Assembly (NCBI GenBank): GCA_965117015.1
Contig: OZ220747.1
Location: forward strand, 2,108,001 to 2,172,000
Source: Aldehydirespirator sp965117015
GTDB lineage: Bacteria; Actinomycetota; Acidimicrobiia; Acidimicrobiales; Aldehydirespiratoraceae
Reading direction: 5' to 3'
Length of the DNA stretch: 64,000 nucleotides
The position numbers and the translations under genes were made by a program. Position 1 is the stretch's first letter; every line of letters starts with the position of its first letter. Positions 55,206 through 63,568 of this stretch are shown here, in pieces. The notes beneath the pieces were generated by a model. It saw only the letters and a list, made by a program, of their open reading frames with translations, ran no database searches and was not told the DNA's origin.

Positions 55206-55592
55206 TCACAGCTCGATGGAGTCGAACATGTCGCCGCCGTCGAAGGTCACCGCATCCCAATGCTCGATGAAGCGCCCGTCGGCGGCCTTGCGGAAGAAGT
55301 CGGCCGAGCGGTAGGCGACGGTGTCGCCCGACGACGGGTCGATGCCCTCGACCCGTTGCAGGATCACCTCCATGTCGCCGTCGGCCATGGTCAGGATCGT
55401 CTCCCGCCTGGTAGAGGTCATGGCCCGCTTGATCGCCTCGATCTCGGCGATCAGCGCATCGACACTCGTCTCGTAGGGCTGGGTGTTGGAGTGGTAGCCC
55501 GGGTGCAGCAGGCTCCGAGCCTCCTCGTAGCGCCCGTCGGTCAAGCACTCGTACAGCCTCTCGACGTTCGGCTTGGGTTTCCTTCCGGTCAT
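55206..55592 (-). CDS. SnoaL/NTF2-like protein
   Basis: The 128-residue protein has an NTF2-like pattern: VERLYECLTDGRYEEARSLLHPGYHSN, then VDALIAEIEAIKRAM and strands ending with ADFFRKAADGRFIEHWDAVTFDG. The GRFIEHWD element is common in SnoaL-like isomerases, cyclases and small hydrolases. The ATG overlaps the preceding SDR stop as ATGA. Within a catabolic operon it may act as an isomerase, lactonase-like enzyme or ligand-binding accessory. Confidence 0.8.
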   Translation of the reverse strand: MTGRKPKPNVERLYECLTDGRYEEARSLLHPGYHSNTQPYETSVDALIAEIEAIKRAMTSTRRETILTMADGDMEVILQRVEGIDPSSGDTVAYRSADFFRKAADGRFIEHWDAVTFDGGDMFDSIEL

Positions 55593-56374
55593 GGCTGTAG
55601 TCCTCCCCGGGGAGACTCCGGTCGCCCGTTCTGTTCGCGGACGCGGACGCCGGCCGTGATGCCGCCGTCGATCACGAAGTCGGCGCCGGTGGCGTAGCTC
55701 GACTGGTCCGAGGCGAGAAACAGGACGGTGTTGGCGATCTCGTGGGGCCGGCCGAGGCGTTCAAGGGTGGTGATCCTGTGGGTGTAGGACGCCTCCTCCT
55801 CGATCATCATCGCAGTGTCGATCATGCCGGGGCAGACGCTGTTGACGCGGATGCCGTGGCGGCCCCATTCGAAGGCCGCGCTCCGGGTGAGGCCCCGCAC
55901 CGCGAACTTGCTGGTGACGTAGGCGCCGACCTCGTCGGACGCGATGAACCCGTTCGCTGACGAGATGTTGACGATCGAACCGCCACCGTTGCGTCTCATG
56001 GGCTCGAACACGGCTCGCATCCCGAGGAACACGCCGGTCGTGTTGACCGCCATCGTCTTGGAGTACAGCTCCAGAGACGTGCTCTCGAGCGGCGAGAACT
56101 GTGCGATGCCGGCGTTGTTGACCAGGATGTCGGGTGGGCCGAAATTGTCCTGGCAGTGCTGGACGGCCGCGGTCCACTGGTCCTCGTCGGTCACGTCGAG
56201 CACGAACGCGGCGGCTGCGGCGCCGATCTCGGCAGCCACCGCCCGGCACGTCTCGGCGTTGATGTCGCACACCAGGACGCGGGCCCCGTGCCGGGCCAGA
56301 GTCCTGGCCGACTCGGCACCGAGACCTTGGCCGGCTCCGGTGACGATCGCGATCTTGCCCTCTACCTGAGTCAC
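55589..56374 (-). CDS. Short-chain dehydrogenase/reductase
   Basis: The 261-residue SDR has TGAGQGLG, DIN after strand 2, NNAGIA, NISSANGFI and YVTSK, with VNSVCPGMIDTAMM and FVIDGGITAG. GTG at 56374 (VTQVEGKIAIVTG) has GGGAG six bases upstream and is preferred; a GTG at 56416 would add 14 unconserved residues. It overlaps the SnoaL-like gene by ATGA and follows the Rieske oxygenase by about 50 bases. It likely works on the dihydrodiol or alcohol from that oxygenase. Confidence 0.9.
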   Translation of the reverse strand: MTQVEGKIAIVTGAGQGLGAESARTLARHGARVLVCDINAETCRAVAAEIGAAAAAFVLDVTDEDQWTAAVQHCQDNFGPPDILVNNAGIAQFSPLESTSLELYSKTMAVNTTGVFLGMRAVFEPMRRNGGGSIVNISSANGFIASDEVGAYVTSKFAVRGLTRSAAFEWGRHGIRVNSVCPGMIDTAMMIEEEASYTHRITTLERLGRPHEIANTVLFLASDQSSYATGADFVIDGGITAGVRVREQNGRPESPRGGLQP

Positions 56375-56426
56375 TCGTCTCCCTCGCGGGTCGGATGGCG
56401 GTGCCGGAGTGGACACGCCGGCGCGG

Positions 56427-57692
56427 TCACACCGACAGTGTCGCGGGCATCTCCACCTGTTGGCGAAGTCGACGGACGTACCACCGCTGGAACTCTCCGA
56501 TGAAGCTCTCCTGGGGAGCGAGGCGGCCGGGGCGGTAGGCGCGGGAGGTGGCGCCCTGGTAGGTGCGTTCCCAGATCGGGAAGTCCTCGTCGTTCACCTC
56601 GGTGTAGAACTCGCACACCTCGTCGGTGTCGTAGTCGCGACCCTCCTGGGCGTCCTTGTCGACCAGCCACATCGTCTGCCAGTAGAGCTGATCGTGCGAC
56701 AGCGGCCTGATGCTGAAGATGGTGGCGTAGTCCACCGACATGAACAGCGAGTCGAGCGGGTTGAAGTTGGAGAACACCGACGCCTCGTCGGACTCGGTGA
56801 ACTGGCCCATCAGCGGGGCCACCCGCTTGCCGCCGATCGACTCGGACTGGTAACCGGGGGTGAGCGGACCGCGCACCAGCCAACGGAACTGCTCGTCGTG
56901 CTCGCCGTCCTGGACGACCACCCCGGTCACATTGGGGAGCTGGGTCAGGGCGGCCTCCCATTCCTTCATCTCCCGGTCTGCCTGGTCCGCGGCCGCGATC
57001 ACCTCCGCGGTTCGGGTGGACGCGGCCGCCTGCCAGTAGGCCGGCGTGCGGGTCTTGGTGAAGTTGGGGTGGACGACAGGCACGTGGTACGGATCGATGG
57101 TGTTCTCGACGAGGGTCTTCCAGTTGGCGGTCACCGGGAACCCGTGGACCCGGATCACCTTGGCGTCGGCCGTCCCATAGAACCGGAAGACCTCCTCGAA
57201 GGGCTGGTAGGCCTCGTCGAAGTCGGCGGGCGTGTCCGACACCGACAGCAGGATCAGGCCTTCGAAGACGCGCAGATGGCACGGGCGGAGGTTGTGGGCG
57301 TCCGGGTCGAACGTCTCATCGAAGATCACTTCGAGCCGGCGCGACTTGACCTTGCCCTCCAGGGTGTAGCTCCAGTTGTGGTAGGGGCAGGTGAACTGGC
57401 GCAACCCCTGGGCGCTCTCGTCGCACAGGCGGGCCGCCCGGTGGCTGCACACGTTGTAGAAGGCCCGGACGACTCCGTCGCGGCCCCGAACGACGATCAC
57501 TGATTCGCCGAACAGCGACACGATCTTGGTGTCGCCGGGTTCGGGGATCTGCGAGGTGTGCCCCACCAGGTACCACAACGGCGACAGGACTCCAAGATCG
57601 GCTGCCCACACGTCCGGAGAGGTGTAGAAGCCGGCCGGCAGCCCGTAGCCCGGTTTGTACTGCTCCATGAGCGCACTGATTGTCGACTTCAC
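56427..57692 (-). CDS. Rieske oxygenase large subunit, stand-alone
   Basis: The 421-residue protein has Rieske motif CSHRAARLCDES plus CPYHNWSYTLEG; the usual HG of the second half is HN. The catalytic domain has NWKTLVENTIDPYHVPVVH, giving the Asp and two His of the mononuclear iron site. No beta subunit or reductase is adjacent, so it resembles homotrimeric choline/betaine or demethylase-type enzymes. GTG at 57692 has GGAGG six bases upstream; a TTG four codons earlier is less likely. It lies between the luciferase-like gene and an SDR in the long minus operon. Confidence 0.9.
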   Translation of the reverse strand: MKSTISALMEQYKPGYGLPAGFYTSPDVWAADLGVLSPLWYLVGHTSQIPEPGDTKIVSLFGESVIVVRGRDGVVRAFYNVCSHRAARLCDESAQGLRQFTCPYHNWSYTLEGKVKSRRLEVIFDETFDPDAHNLRPCHLRVFEGLILLSVSDTPADFDEAYQPFEEVFRFYGTADAKVIRVHGFPVTANWKTLVENTIDPYHVPVVHPNFTKTRTPAYWQAAASTRTAEVIAAADQADREMKEWEAALTQLPNVTGVVVQDGEHDEQFRWLVRGPLTPGYQSESIGGKRVAPLMGQFTESDEASVFSNFNPLDSLFMSVDYATIFSIRPLSHDQLYWQTMWLVDKDAQEGRDYDTDEVCEFYTEVNDEDFPIWERTYQGATSRAYRPGRLAPQESFIGEFQRWYVRRLRQQVEMPATLSV

Positions 57693-57711
57693 TGTGTCCT
57701 CCAAGCACCCT

Positions 57712-58809
57712 CTAGCCGACGTACTCGTTCAAGATGGGAACGACTTCCTTCGCGAACTTCTTCAAGGGAGCAAGCGAGGGTGCTTCGAAGTCCCGGTCAA
57801 GGCCGGTGAATATCAGGGCCAACGAGTTGACGCCAATATCGAGACAACTCGTCTTCAACCCTGCAGCGACCTCTTCAGACGTTCCCTCGACGCCGCCAAA
57901 ACCGTATTCGCTCTCACCGATCCCACGAAAGACCGTGCGCTGCTCGTCAGTCAGTCCTCGACCGAGGAACGAACTCTCAAAGTATCGCCCGCCCTCGACT
58001 TCCACTCCGGTGAGCTCGGGAAAGTTAACGTAGAACTGCCGGTTGACTTCGAACCGGCTGAAGTCTCTTCCCAACTCCTTGCAGCGTCGCTCGGTGGCTT
58101 CGATTATTTCTCGGCAAGCTTTGTCGCTGGAATTGGCTAGGGCTATGCCGTCAGACACCTCCGCGGCAAGCCTGGGCATCAGTTTCCTCCCCTCGATAAT
58201 GCCCATCCAGATACGGGGCCGAGGCTTCTGAACTGGCTTGTGGTTCAGTATCGGCCGGTCGATCGAGTAGTACTCACCCTCGAAGGTAGGTCTGTCCTGT
58301 GTCCACATTCGCTCTACGATCGCCACTTCCTCACGTAGCATCGCGATCATCTCGGGAGCCGGCAAGACCGGAAATCCATATGCGATGTAGTTTCCAGCCC
58401 TCTCAATCTCGGTCGCTCTGGCTGCCTCAGGCGACACCTCGCTCATGTGGCTCACTACCTTCGTAGAGGTACCGGTGCCCATTCCCATGATCAATCGCCC
58501 GCCGCTGATGTAGTCCACATTGGCACCCATCTTGGCCACGACTGACGGATGTACACGACCCGCAGGATTGAGCAACATTCCAAGATCGAGCCTGCTGGTC
58601 ACCGCCGCAAGGGCCGCAAGAGTGGTCCATCCCTCAAAGCACGCATCCTCCTGAAAAGTCGGAACTTCACAAGTGATGTTGTTCCAGAGATAGCCCGCGT
58701 CGAAGCCCAGTTCCTCCGCCTCAATCCAGGCACGCTTCAGGTCCTCGAATCTCACATTCCCGGTACCGGGTACGCAGAATCCAAGGCTGACATTCTTGAT
58801 CAAGCCCAT
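57712..58809 (-). CDS. LLM-class flavin/F420-dependent oxidoreductase, lower-GC gene
   Basis: This 365-residue protein has a luciferase-like barrel: LGFCVPGTGNVRFEDLKRAW, ACFEGWTTLAALAAVTSRLDLGM, and YISGGRLIMGMGTGTSTKVV. The tail has the substrate-lid region AAGLKTSCLDIGVNSLALIF. Two lines checked by eye have about 55-58% GC against 67% or more nearby, and codons with third-position A/T are frequent, so it may be a recent arrival. Spacing to its neighbours is only about 20 bases on either side, so it is fitted into the operon. It could be a monooxygenase (FMN) or an F420 dehydrogenase. Confidence 0.87.
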   Translation of the reverse strand: MGLIKNVSLGFCVPGTGNVRFEDLKRAWIEAEELGFDAGYLWNNITCEVPTFQEDACFEGWTTLAALAAVTSRLDLGMLLNPAGRVHPSVVAKMGANVDYISGGRLIMGMGTGTSTKVVSHMSEVSPEAARATEIERAGNYIAYGFPVLPAPEMIAMLREEVAIVERMWTQDRPTFEGEYYSIDRPILNHKPVQKPRPRIWMGIIEGRKLMPRLAAEVSDGIALANSSDKACREIIEATERRCKELGRDFSRFEVNRQFYVNFPELTGVEVEGGRYFESSFLGRGLTDEQRTVFRGIGESEYGFGGVEGTSEEVAAGLKTSCLDIGVNSLALIFTGLDRDFEAPSLAPLKKFAKEVVPILNEYVG

Positions 58810-58831
58810 CGATAAGAACCTCTCTTCTCGT

Positions 58832-59788
58832 TCAGTCGAGACGGGACTCGGCGAGCAGGCAGAGGATCTCGTACATGAGGGTGGCTCCCACCAGCGCGGT
58901 GTTGCCCGAGGGGTCGAAGGGCGGGGCCACCTCCACCACGTCGCCGCCGATCAGGTTCAGGTGCCGGAAGCAGCGCAGCAGCGACAGGGCCTCCCGGGTG
59001 GTGATGCCGCCCACTTCGGGGGTGCCGGTGCCGGGCGCGTACACCGGGTCGAGGCCGTCCACGTCGAAGCTGATGTAGGTGGGGCCGTCCCCCACAATGC
59101 GCTTGGCTTCCTCGGCGGCAGCCTGAACGCCCAGTTCCTCGAACTCCTCGATGAACATCACCCGCATGCCCGAGTTCAGGGAGAACTCCCAGCCGTCGCC
59201 CCAGTTCTGGGCGCCCCGGATGCCGATCTGGATGCAGCGGGCCGGATCGACCAGCCCGTCCTCGGCGGCGAGGCGGAAGGGCGCTCCGTGGTGGAACTTC
59301 TCGCCCCGGAACGGCCCCCAGGTGTCGGTGTGGGCGTCGATGTGGATCATCCCGATGGGGGCCTCGGGGCTGGCCAGAGCCCGGAAGATCGGGTAGGTGA
59401 TCGAGTGGTCGCCGCCGGCGGCCAGCGGCAGTGCGCCGGCCTCGACGATGCGCCGGGTGAAGGCCTCGATGTCGGCGGTGGCCGCGGCGTTGTCGAACAC
59501 ACGCGAGAAGCGCACGTCGCCCACGTCGGCGACGGCGGCCGCGTCGAAAGGGTTCACCCCGGTGGCGTGGTTGATGGCCCGCATCAGCGACGACTGGTTG
59601 CGGATCTCCCTCGGCCCATGGCGGGCGCCGGGCCGGTTGGTCACCCCGCCGTCGAAGGGCACTCCAAACATGGCGATGTCGAGCCCGGAGGGATCGGGCA
59701 CGTAAGGGGCCCGCATGAAGGTGGCGATCTCGGAGTAGCGGGGCTCGTAGAGGGGATCGTCCCCGACCTCTATGCCTCGTACAGCCAC
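58832..59788 (-). CDS. Agmatinase/arginase-family ureohydrolase
   Basis: The 318-residue protein has the complete binuclear manganese site: GGDHSITYP, HIDAHTDTW and SFDVDGLDPVYAPGTG. HHGAPFRLA and DVVEVAPPFD are also standard. Members release urea from agmatine, guanidinobutyrate, guanidinopropionate or related guanidines (or act on formimino compounds). The GMFGVPFD-type opening (MFGVPFDGG) groups it with SpeB-like enzymes. It lies ten bases behind the C45-type acyltransferase. A P450, FMO, amide-bond enzyme and ureohydrolase in series suggest a guanidino-bearing compound. Confidence 0.92.
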   Translation of the reverse strand: MAVRGIEVGDDPLYEPRYSEIATFMRAPYVPDPSGLDIAMFGVPFDGGVTNRPGARHGPREIRNQSSLMRAINHATGVNPFDAAAVADVGDVRFSRVFDNAAATADIEAFTRRIVEAGALPLAAGGDHSITYPIFRALASPEAPIGMIHIDAHTDTWGPFRGEKFHHGAPFRLAAEDGLVDPARCIQIGIRGAQNWGDGWEFSLNSGMRVMFIEEFEELGVQAAAEEAKRIVGDGPTYISFDVDGLDPVYAPGTGTPEVGGITTREALSLLRCFRHLNLIGGDVVEVAPPFDPSGNTALVGATLMYEILCLLAESRLD

Positions 59789-59798
59789 GGCTCGAAGG

Positions 59799-60845
59799 CT
59801 AGATCGCAGCGCGGGCGCGGGACTTCATCCGGTAGGTGACCAGTTCGTCGGTGTCCAGCGGACCTGGGGCGTAGTGACACACCGGCTCGTCGCCCAGATC
59901 GAAGATCATGGTGCCGACGCTCATGAGCGGCGAGTCCGTGGCCCGGCTCTGGCAGACCGCGCCCGAGGAGTACACCGCGGCCAAGCCTTCCATAGTCGAA
60001 TCCGGCCGCACCTGCTGGTCGAGCTGGGCCAGCCGCTGCACCGAATTCTCGAAGCGCCGGAAGGTGTGCACCGCCTCCAGTGCGAGGGAGTGGTTGGTGT
60101 GCAGCGCCCGTTCGCCGTCGGCCACAACCTTCGTCGCTTCAGAAGAAACCTCCACGGCCACGGACCGGTGGCGGGTGCCGATCACGAAGCTGTTGCCGCT
60201 GGCGATCGGTACCCGTCGCAGCAGGGCCAGGGCCTCCTCGATGGTGGCGCAACGCAGCAGCATGGGCACCAGCAGCCCCGAGCCGACCCCGTCGGGGCTG
60301 TGTGCGAGCTGGCTCAGGGTGGTGATGCACACGGCAACGCCGGTGCTGTTGATGCCGTTCAGGGCCAGCAGGCCGGCCAGTGACGGCACTAAGACCTCGA
60401 GGCCGGAGGGATCCAGGTAGCGCAGCATCACCTGGGTGCCGTCGCAGTGGCGGTACAGATCCTGGGTCTGGGCCACGAAGCCCTGTCCAGCGTGGTTCAC
60501 GGCCAGCGCGCTGCACCGCTCACGCCCATCAGCGCCCTCGGTCTCCAGATCGTCGAGGTACCACCAGCACTCGTCGATCAGCTGCCAGGCGAACATCGTC
60601 TCGAAGTCCTGGTCAGCCCCCTCGGCGATGCCCTGAACCTCCGCCACCAGGTCGGGGGCGTGGGCCTCGGCGGCCGCGAGCAGACCGCTGGCCGCGACCT
60701 CGGCCACAAAGGCACGGGGTTCGGTGCGGGGAGCGAGATCTTCGAACCAGGCGTCGACAGCGCTGGCGATCAGACCGCGCAGCTCCTCGCCGTGCTGGCG
60801 ACCACGGTCCCGCGGCGGACCGGCGAGCGTGAGTTCGGGGATCAT
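59799..60845 (-). CDS. C45-type Ntn hydrolase (acyl-CoA:6-APA/isopenicillin N acyltransferase-like)
   Basis: The 348-residue protein resembles the autocatalytic acyltransferase family. It has GPPRDRGRQHGEELRGLI at the N-terminus, ERCSALAVN with the Cys expected to become the new N-terminal nucleophile after self-cleavage, and LNGINSTGVAVCIT followed by a conserved ALALLRRVPIASGNSFVIG. Such enzymes hydrolyse or transfer amide-linked acyl groups. ATG at 60845 overlaps the P450 stop as ATGA, so it is chosen over the ATG 18 bases upstream. It probably opens an amide in the operon's substrate. Confidence 0.82.
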   Translation of the reverse strand: MIPELTLAGPPRDRGRQHGEELRGLIASAVDAWFEDLAPRTEPRAFVAEVAASGLLAAAEAHAPDLVAEVQGIAEGADQDFETMFAWQLIDECWWYLDDLETEGADGRERCSALAVNHAGQGFVAQTQDLYRHCDGTQVMLRYLDPSGLEVLVPSLAGLLALNGINSTGVAVCITTLSQLAHSPDGVGSGLLVPMLLRCATIEEALALLRRVPIASGNSFVIGTRHRSVAVEVSSEATKVVADGERALHTNHSLALEAVHTFRRFENSVQRLAQLDQQVRPDSTMEGLAAVYSSGAVCQSRATDSPLMSVGTMIFDLGDEPVCHYAPGPLDTDELVTYRMKSRARAAI

Positions 60846-62074
60846 CGTCGCGCCAGTTTGCACGGCATCCGGCGGTCGGGCGCGAATGACAGGGCGAACT
60901 CACGGCCCCACGGCGGCTCGGGGTCGAGCATCTCGTGGTCGAAACGGGCCAGGAAGCGATCGATCGTCTCCGTCGCCTCCAGCAGGGCGAAATGGCTGCC
61001 CACGCAGAACTTGGGGCCGGTCAGGAACGGGAAGTAGGCCCGCCGGTTGAGGTGCAGTTGGCTCTCGTCGGCCCAGCGCTCGGGCAGGAACTCGGCGGCC
61101 CGGGCGAAATGGCGCTCGTCGCGGTAGATCACGTACTCGGGGATCAGCACCTCCCAGCCCGCGGGCAGGGTGAACCCGCCGGCATCGAAATCGGCCACGA
61201 TGGACCTGTTGGTGACGTGCACCGGCGGGTACAGCCGCAGCGTCTCGTCCACGATGTGACGGGGCTCGCAACCGCTGGCCGCCGGGTTGCGGCCCAGAAG
61301 GTCCACCGCGAAGGAGATCGTGTTGGTCACCGTCTCGTGGCCGGCCAGGATCAGGGTCACGGCCTCGTCGCGGACGCCGGCGGTGTTCAGGGGCGGGTCG
61401 GGCTCGGCGGCGGCGGCCAGAAGCACGCCGAGCATGTCGTCACCCGGCCGGCTGCGGTCTCGGCTTGCGATCACGGTGTCGATGAGGGCGTGGAGGTCGG
61501 CCACTGCTGCCGTGAACGACTCTGGCTTGTTGGCCAGGTCGGTGTTGGCCGGGTCGGACTCGGCCCAGGCGTGGATCTCCTCCACCGCCCGATCGATCAC
61601 CGATACCGCGTCGGCGGTTAGATCGGTGGTGAACAGCAGGTCGGCCACCACCCGAAGCGTCAGCTGGCGAACCATCGGATACAGGTCCAAGTCCTCGCCC
61701 ACCGGCCAGGCGTCCAACTCGTCGTCGATGATGGAGACCATGCGCTGGCGGAACTGCCCCACCGAGCGGGCCCCCAGCGGCTTGACGATGCGGCGCCTGC
61801 GGGGATGCCAGGTCGGCCAGTGGTAGTTGGTGAGGATCCCCGACCCGGTGGCGTGGCTCAGCCGCTCGAACACTGGGGCCATGCCGACATGCTCCAGCTT
61901 GTCGGCCAGCACCCGGTAGACGGCGTCGAGGTCGTAGAGCACCGCGGTCCGAACCCCGGCGAGGTCGATAGCCACCGCGTCCCCATAACGCTGGAGGCTG
62001 CGCAGGTAGCCGAACATGTCGGCCGCCATGTCATCGAACTGGTCGCTGGCCGGGCCGGCCTTCAGCTCAACCAT
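60842..62074 (-). CDS. Cytochrome P450
   Basis: The 410-residue protein has the I-helix oxygen-binding motif AGHETVTNT, the K-helix ExxR in DETLRLYPP, and the heme-binding loop FLTGPKFCVG with the axial Cys. Length is normal for a soluble bacterial P450, which needs a ferredoxin and reductase from elsewhere. It overlaps the FMO gene by eight bases and the C45-type gene by ATGA. It likely hydroxylates the same compound that the FMO and Rieske enzymes attack. Confidence 0.94.
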   Translation of the reverse strand: MVELKAGPASDQFDDMAADMFGYLRSLQRYGDAVAIDLAGVRTAVLYDLDAVYRVLADKLEHVGMAPVFERLSHATGSGILTNYHWPTWHPRRRRIVKPLGARSVGQFRQRMVSIIDDELDAWPVGEDLDLYPMVRQLTLRVVADLLFTTDLTADAVSVIDRAVEEIHAWAESDPANTDLANKPESFTAAVADLHALIDTVIASRDRSRPGDDMLGVLLAAAAEPDPPLNTAGVRDEAVTLILAGHETVTNTISFAVDLLGRNPAASGCEPRHIVDETLRLYPPVHVTNRSIVADFDAGGFTLPAGWEVLIPEYVIYRDERHFARAAEFLPERWADESQLHLNRRAYFPFLTGPKFCVGSHFALLEATETIDRFLARFDHEMLDPEPPWGREFALSFAPDRRMPCKLARR

Positions 62075-63515
62075 CGATCAGGTTCTGGGGCTGGTAGGGG
62101 ATCGGCGCCAGCGAGCCGTGCGACGGCATCTCCAGCGGTCTCGGGTTGTCGAGCCAATCGTCGATATCGATCAGTTCCGGCGGCATGTAGTCGGCGGGGT
62201 GGGCCAGCGGCTCGTAGCCCAACTCGGTGGCCAGGGAGTCTGCGTAGCGGTCGAGCGCGGCCGCGTTCACGTAGTTGAGGTGGCCGGACTTCTGGTAGTA
62301 GCTGTAGCCGCCGGTCAGGTCGGGCTCGGAGCCTTCCACGATGTCGCGCATGCGCTGGTAGCGCTGCGGGTTCTGCTGCTGGTCGCGGATGTGGTTGGCG
62401 ATCAGGTCGGCCGAGGCGGCCAGCGCCCAGTAGCCGCCTGCCGCGAGGTTGGCCGGGCCCAGAACCATCATCTGCGGGTGGCGCCGGTGGAACATCCAGA
62501 TGAACAGATCGTTGTCGGCGTCGCGGCTGGAGATCCGGCAGTGCTCGTCGGCCACGAACGGCACCCGGTCGTAGTAGCCGGTGGCCCAGACGATCAGATC
62601 GAGCTCTTCGGTGGTGCCGTCCACGAAGCGGACGGTGGTGCCGTCGAAACGCTCGATCTCGGGCCGGGCCACCAGGTCTCCGTGGGACAGGTGGTGCAGG
62701 ATCTGGTCGTTGAGTATGGGGTGGTGGGCCAGCGGCGGATGGTCGGGGGTCCCGAAGCCGACGCGGCTCACGTCGCCCACGTGGATCTCCAGGAACCGGC
62801 GCAGCCGCTCCTGGCTCGACACCGAGTTGATGGCGAAGCAGTCGAGGGGGATGCCCCCGATCAGCTTCGGGAAGAACCAGTAGGCCCTCCGGGTGGAGAT
62901 CACGGCCCGCTCGGCCGCGATCGCGGCGTCCACCGCGATGTCCACCGCGGAGTTGCCCGCGCCCACCACCATCGCTCGCTTGCCCTGGAACTCCCGGGCC
63001 GACTTGTAGGTCTGGCTGTGGCGGGTCTCGCCGCTGAACGTCCCCGGATAGGTCGGCACGTTCGGAACCCGCTGGAAGCCGGGGCAGGCCACCAGGCCCC
63101 GGTAGCGGCGCTCCTCGCCGGTGGACAGCGTGACCTCCCAGCACTCCCCGTCGCCCGGATCGACCGGTACTGCCTCGGTCACCCGCGTGTCGAACGTGTA
63201 GTGGCGGCCCAGGCGGTGGTGGGCGGCCCAACCGTGGATGTAGTCGCGGATCTCCCACCAGCGGGGGTAGGTGGGATAGTGGTCGGGCATGGGCAGGTCG
63301 GCCCAGCCCGAGCGGGCTGCAGACGAGATGAAGTGGGCGGACTCGTACATCCCGCTGCCGGGGTTGTCCATGTTCCACATGCCGCCGACGGCGGATCCGG
63401 CCTCGATGCCCTCGAAGGCCACGCCTGCCTGCTGCAGCGCAAGCGACACCGATAGGCCGGACGGCCCCGCCCCCACGACCAGCCACCGGTCGGTGCGGTC
63501 GTCGGGCTTCCTCAC
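62067..63515 (-). CDS. Flavin-containing monooxygenase (FMO/Baeyer-Villiger type)
   Basis: The 482-residue protein has an FAD-binding GAGPSG at about residue 16, the class B fingerprint FSGETRHSQTYK and the NADPH motif GAGNSAVDIA. IVWATGYYDRVPF is the conserved ATG region. It oxidises a nitrogen or sulfur atom or inserts oxygen into a ketone. It is the first gene of the ten-gene minus-strand run and is divergent from the truncated SDR; the start is a GTG. Only about 50 bases separate the divergent starts, so a shared promoter region is likely. Confidence 0.92.
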   Translation of the reverse strand: MRKPDDRTDRWLVVGAGPSGLSVSLALQQAGVAFEGIEAGSAVGGMWNMDNPGSGMYESAHFISSAARSGWADLPMPDHYPTYPRWWEIRDYIHGWAAHHRLGRHYTFDTRVTEAVPVDPGDGECWEVTLSTGEERRYRGLVACPGFQRVPNVPTYPGTFSGETRHSQTYKSAREFQGKRAMVVGAGNSAVDIAVDAAIAAERAVISTRRAYWFFPKLIGGIPLDCFAINSVSSQERLRRFLEIHVGDVSRVGFGTPDHPPLAHHPILNDQILHHLSHGDLVARPEIERFDGTTVRFVDGTTEELDLIVWATGYYDRVPFVADEHCRISSRDADNDLFIWMFHRRHPQMMVLGPANLAAGGYWALAASADLIANHIRDQQQNPQRYQRMRDIVEGSEPDLTGGYSYYQKSGHLNYVNAAALDRYADSLATELGYEPLAHPADYMPPELIDIDDWLDNPRPLEMPSHGSLAPIPYQPQNLIDG

Positions 63516-63568
63516 GCCGCCACACCGTAGCTATGGTGCCGTCTCGTGCCGTCACCCATGGGTTCGAC

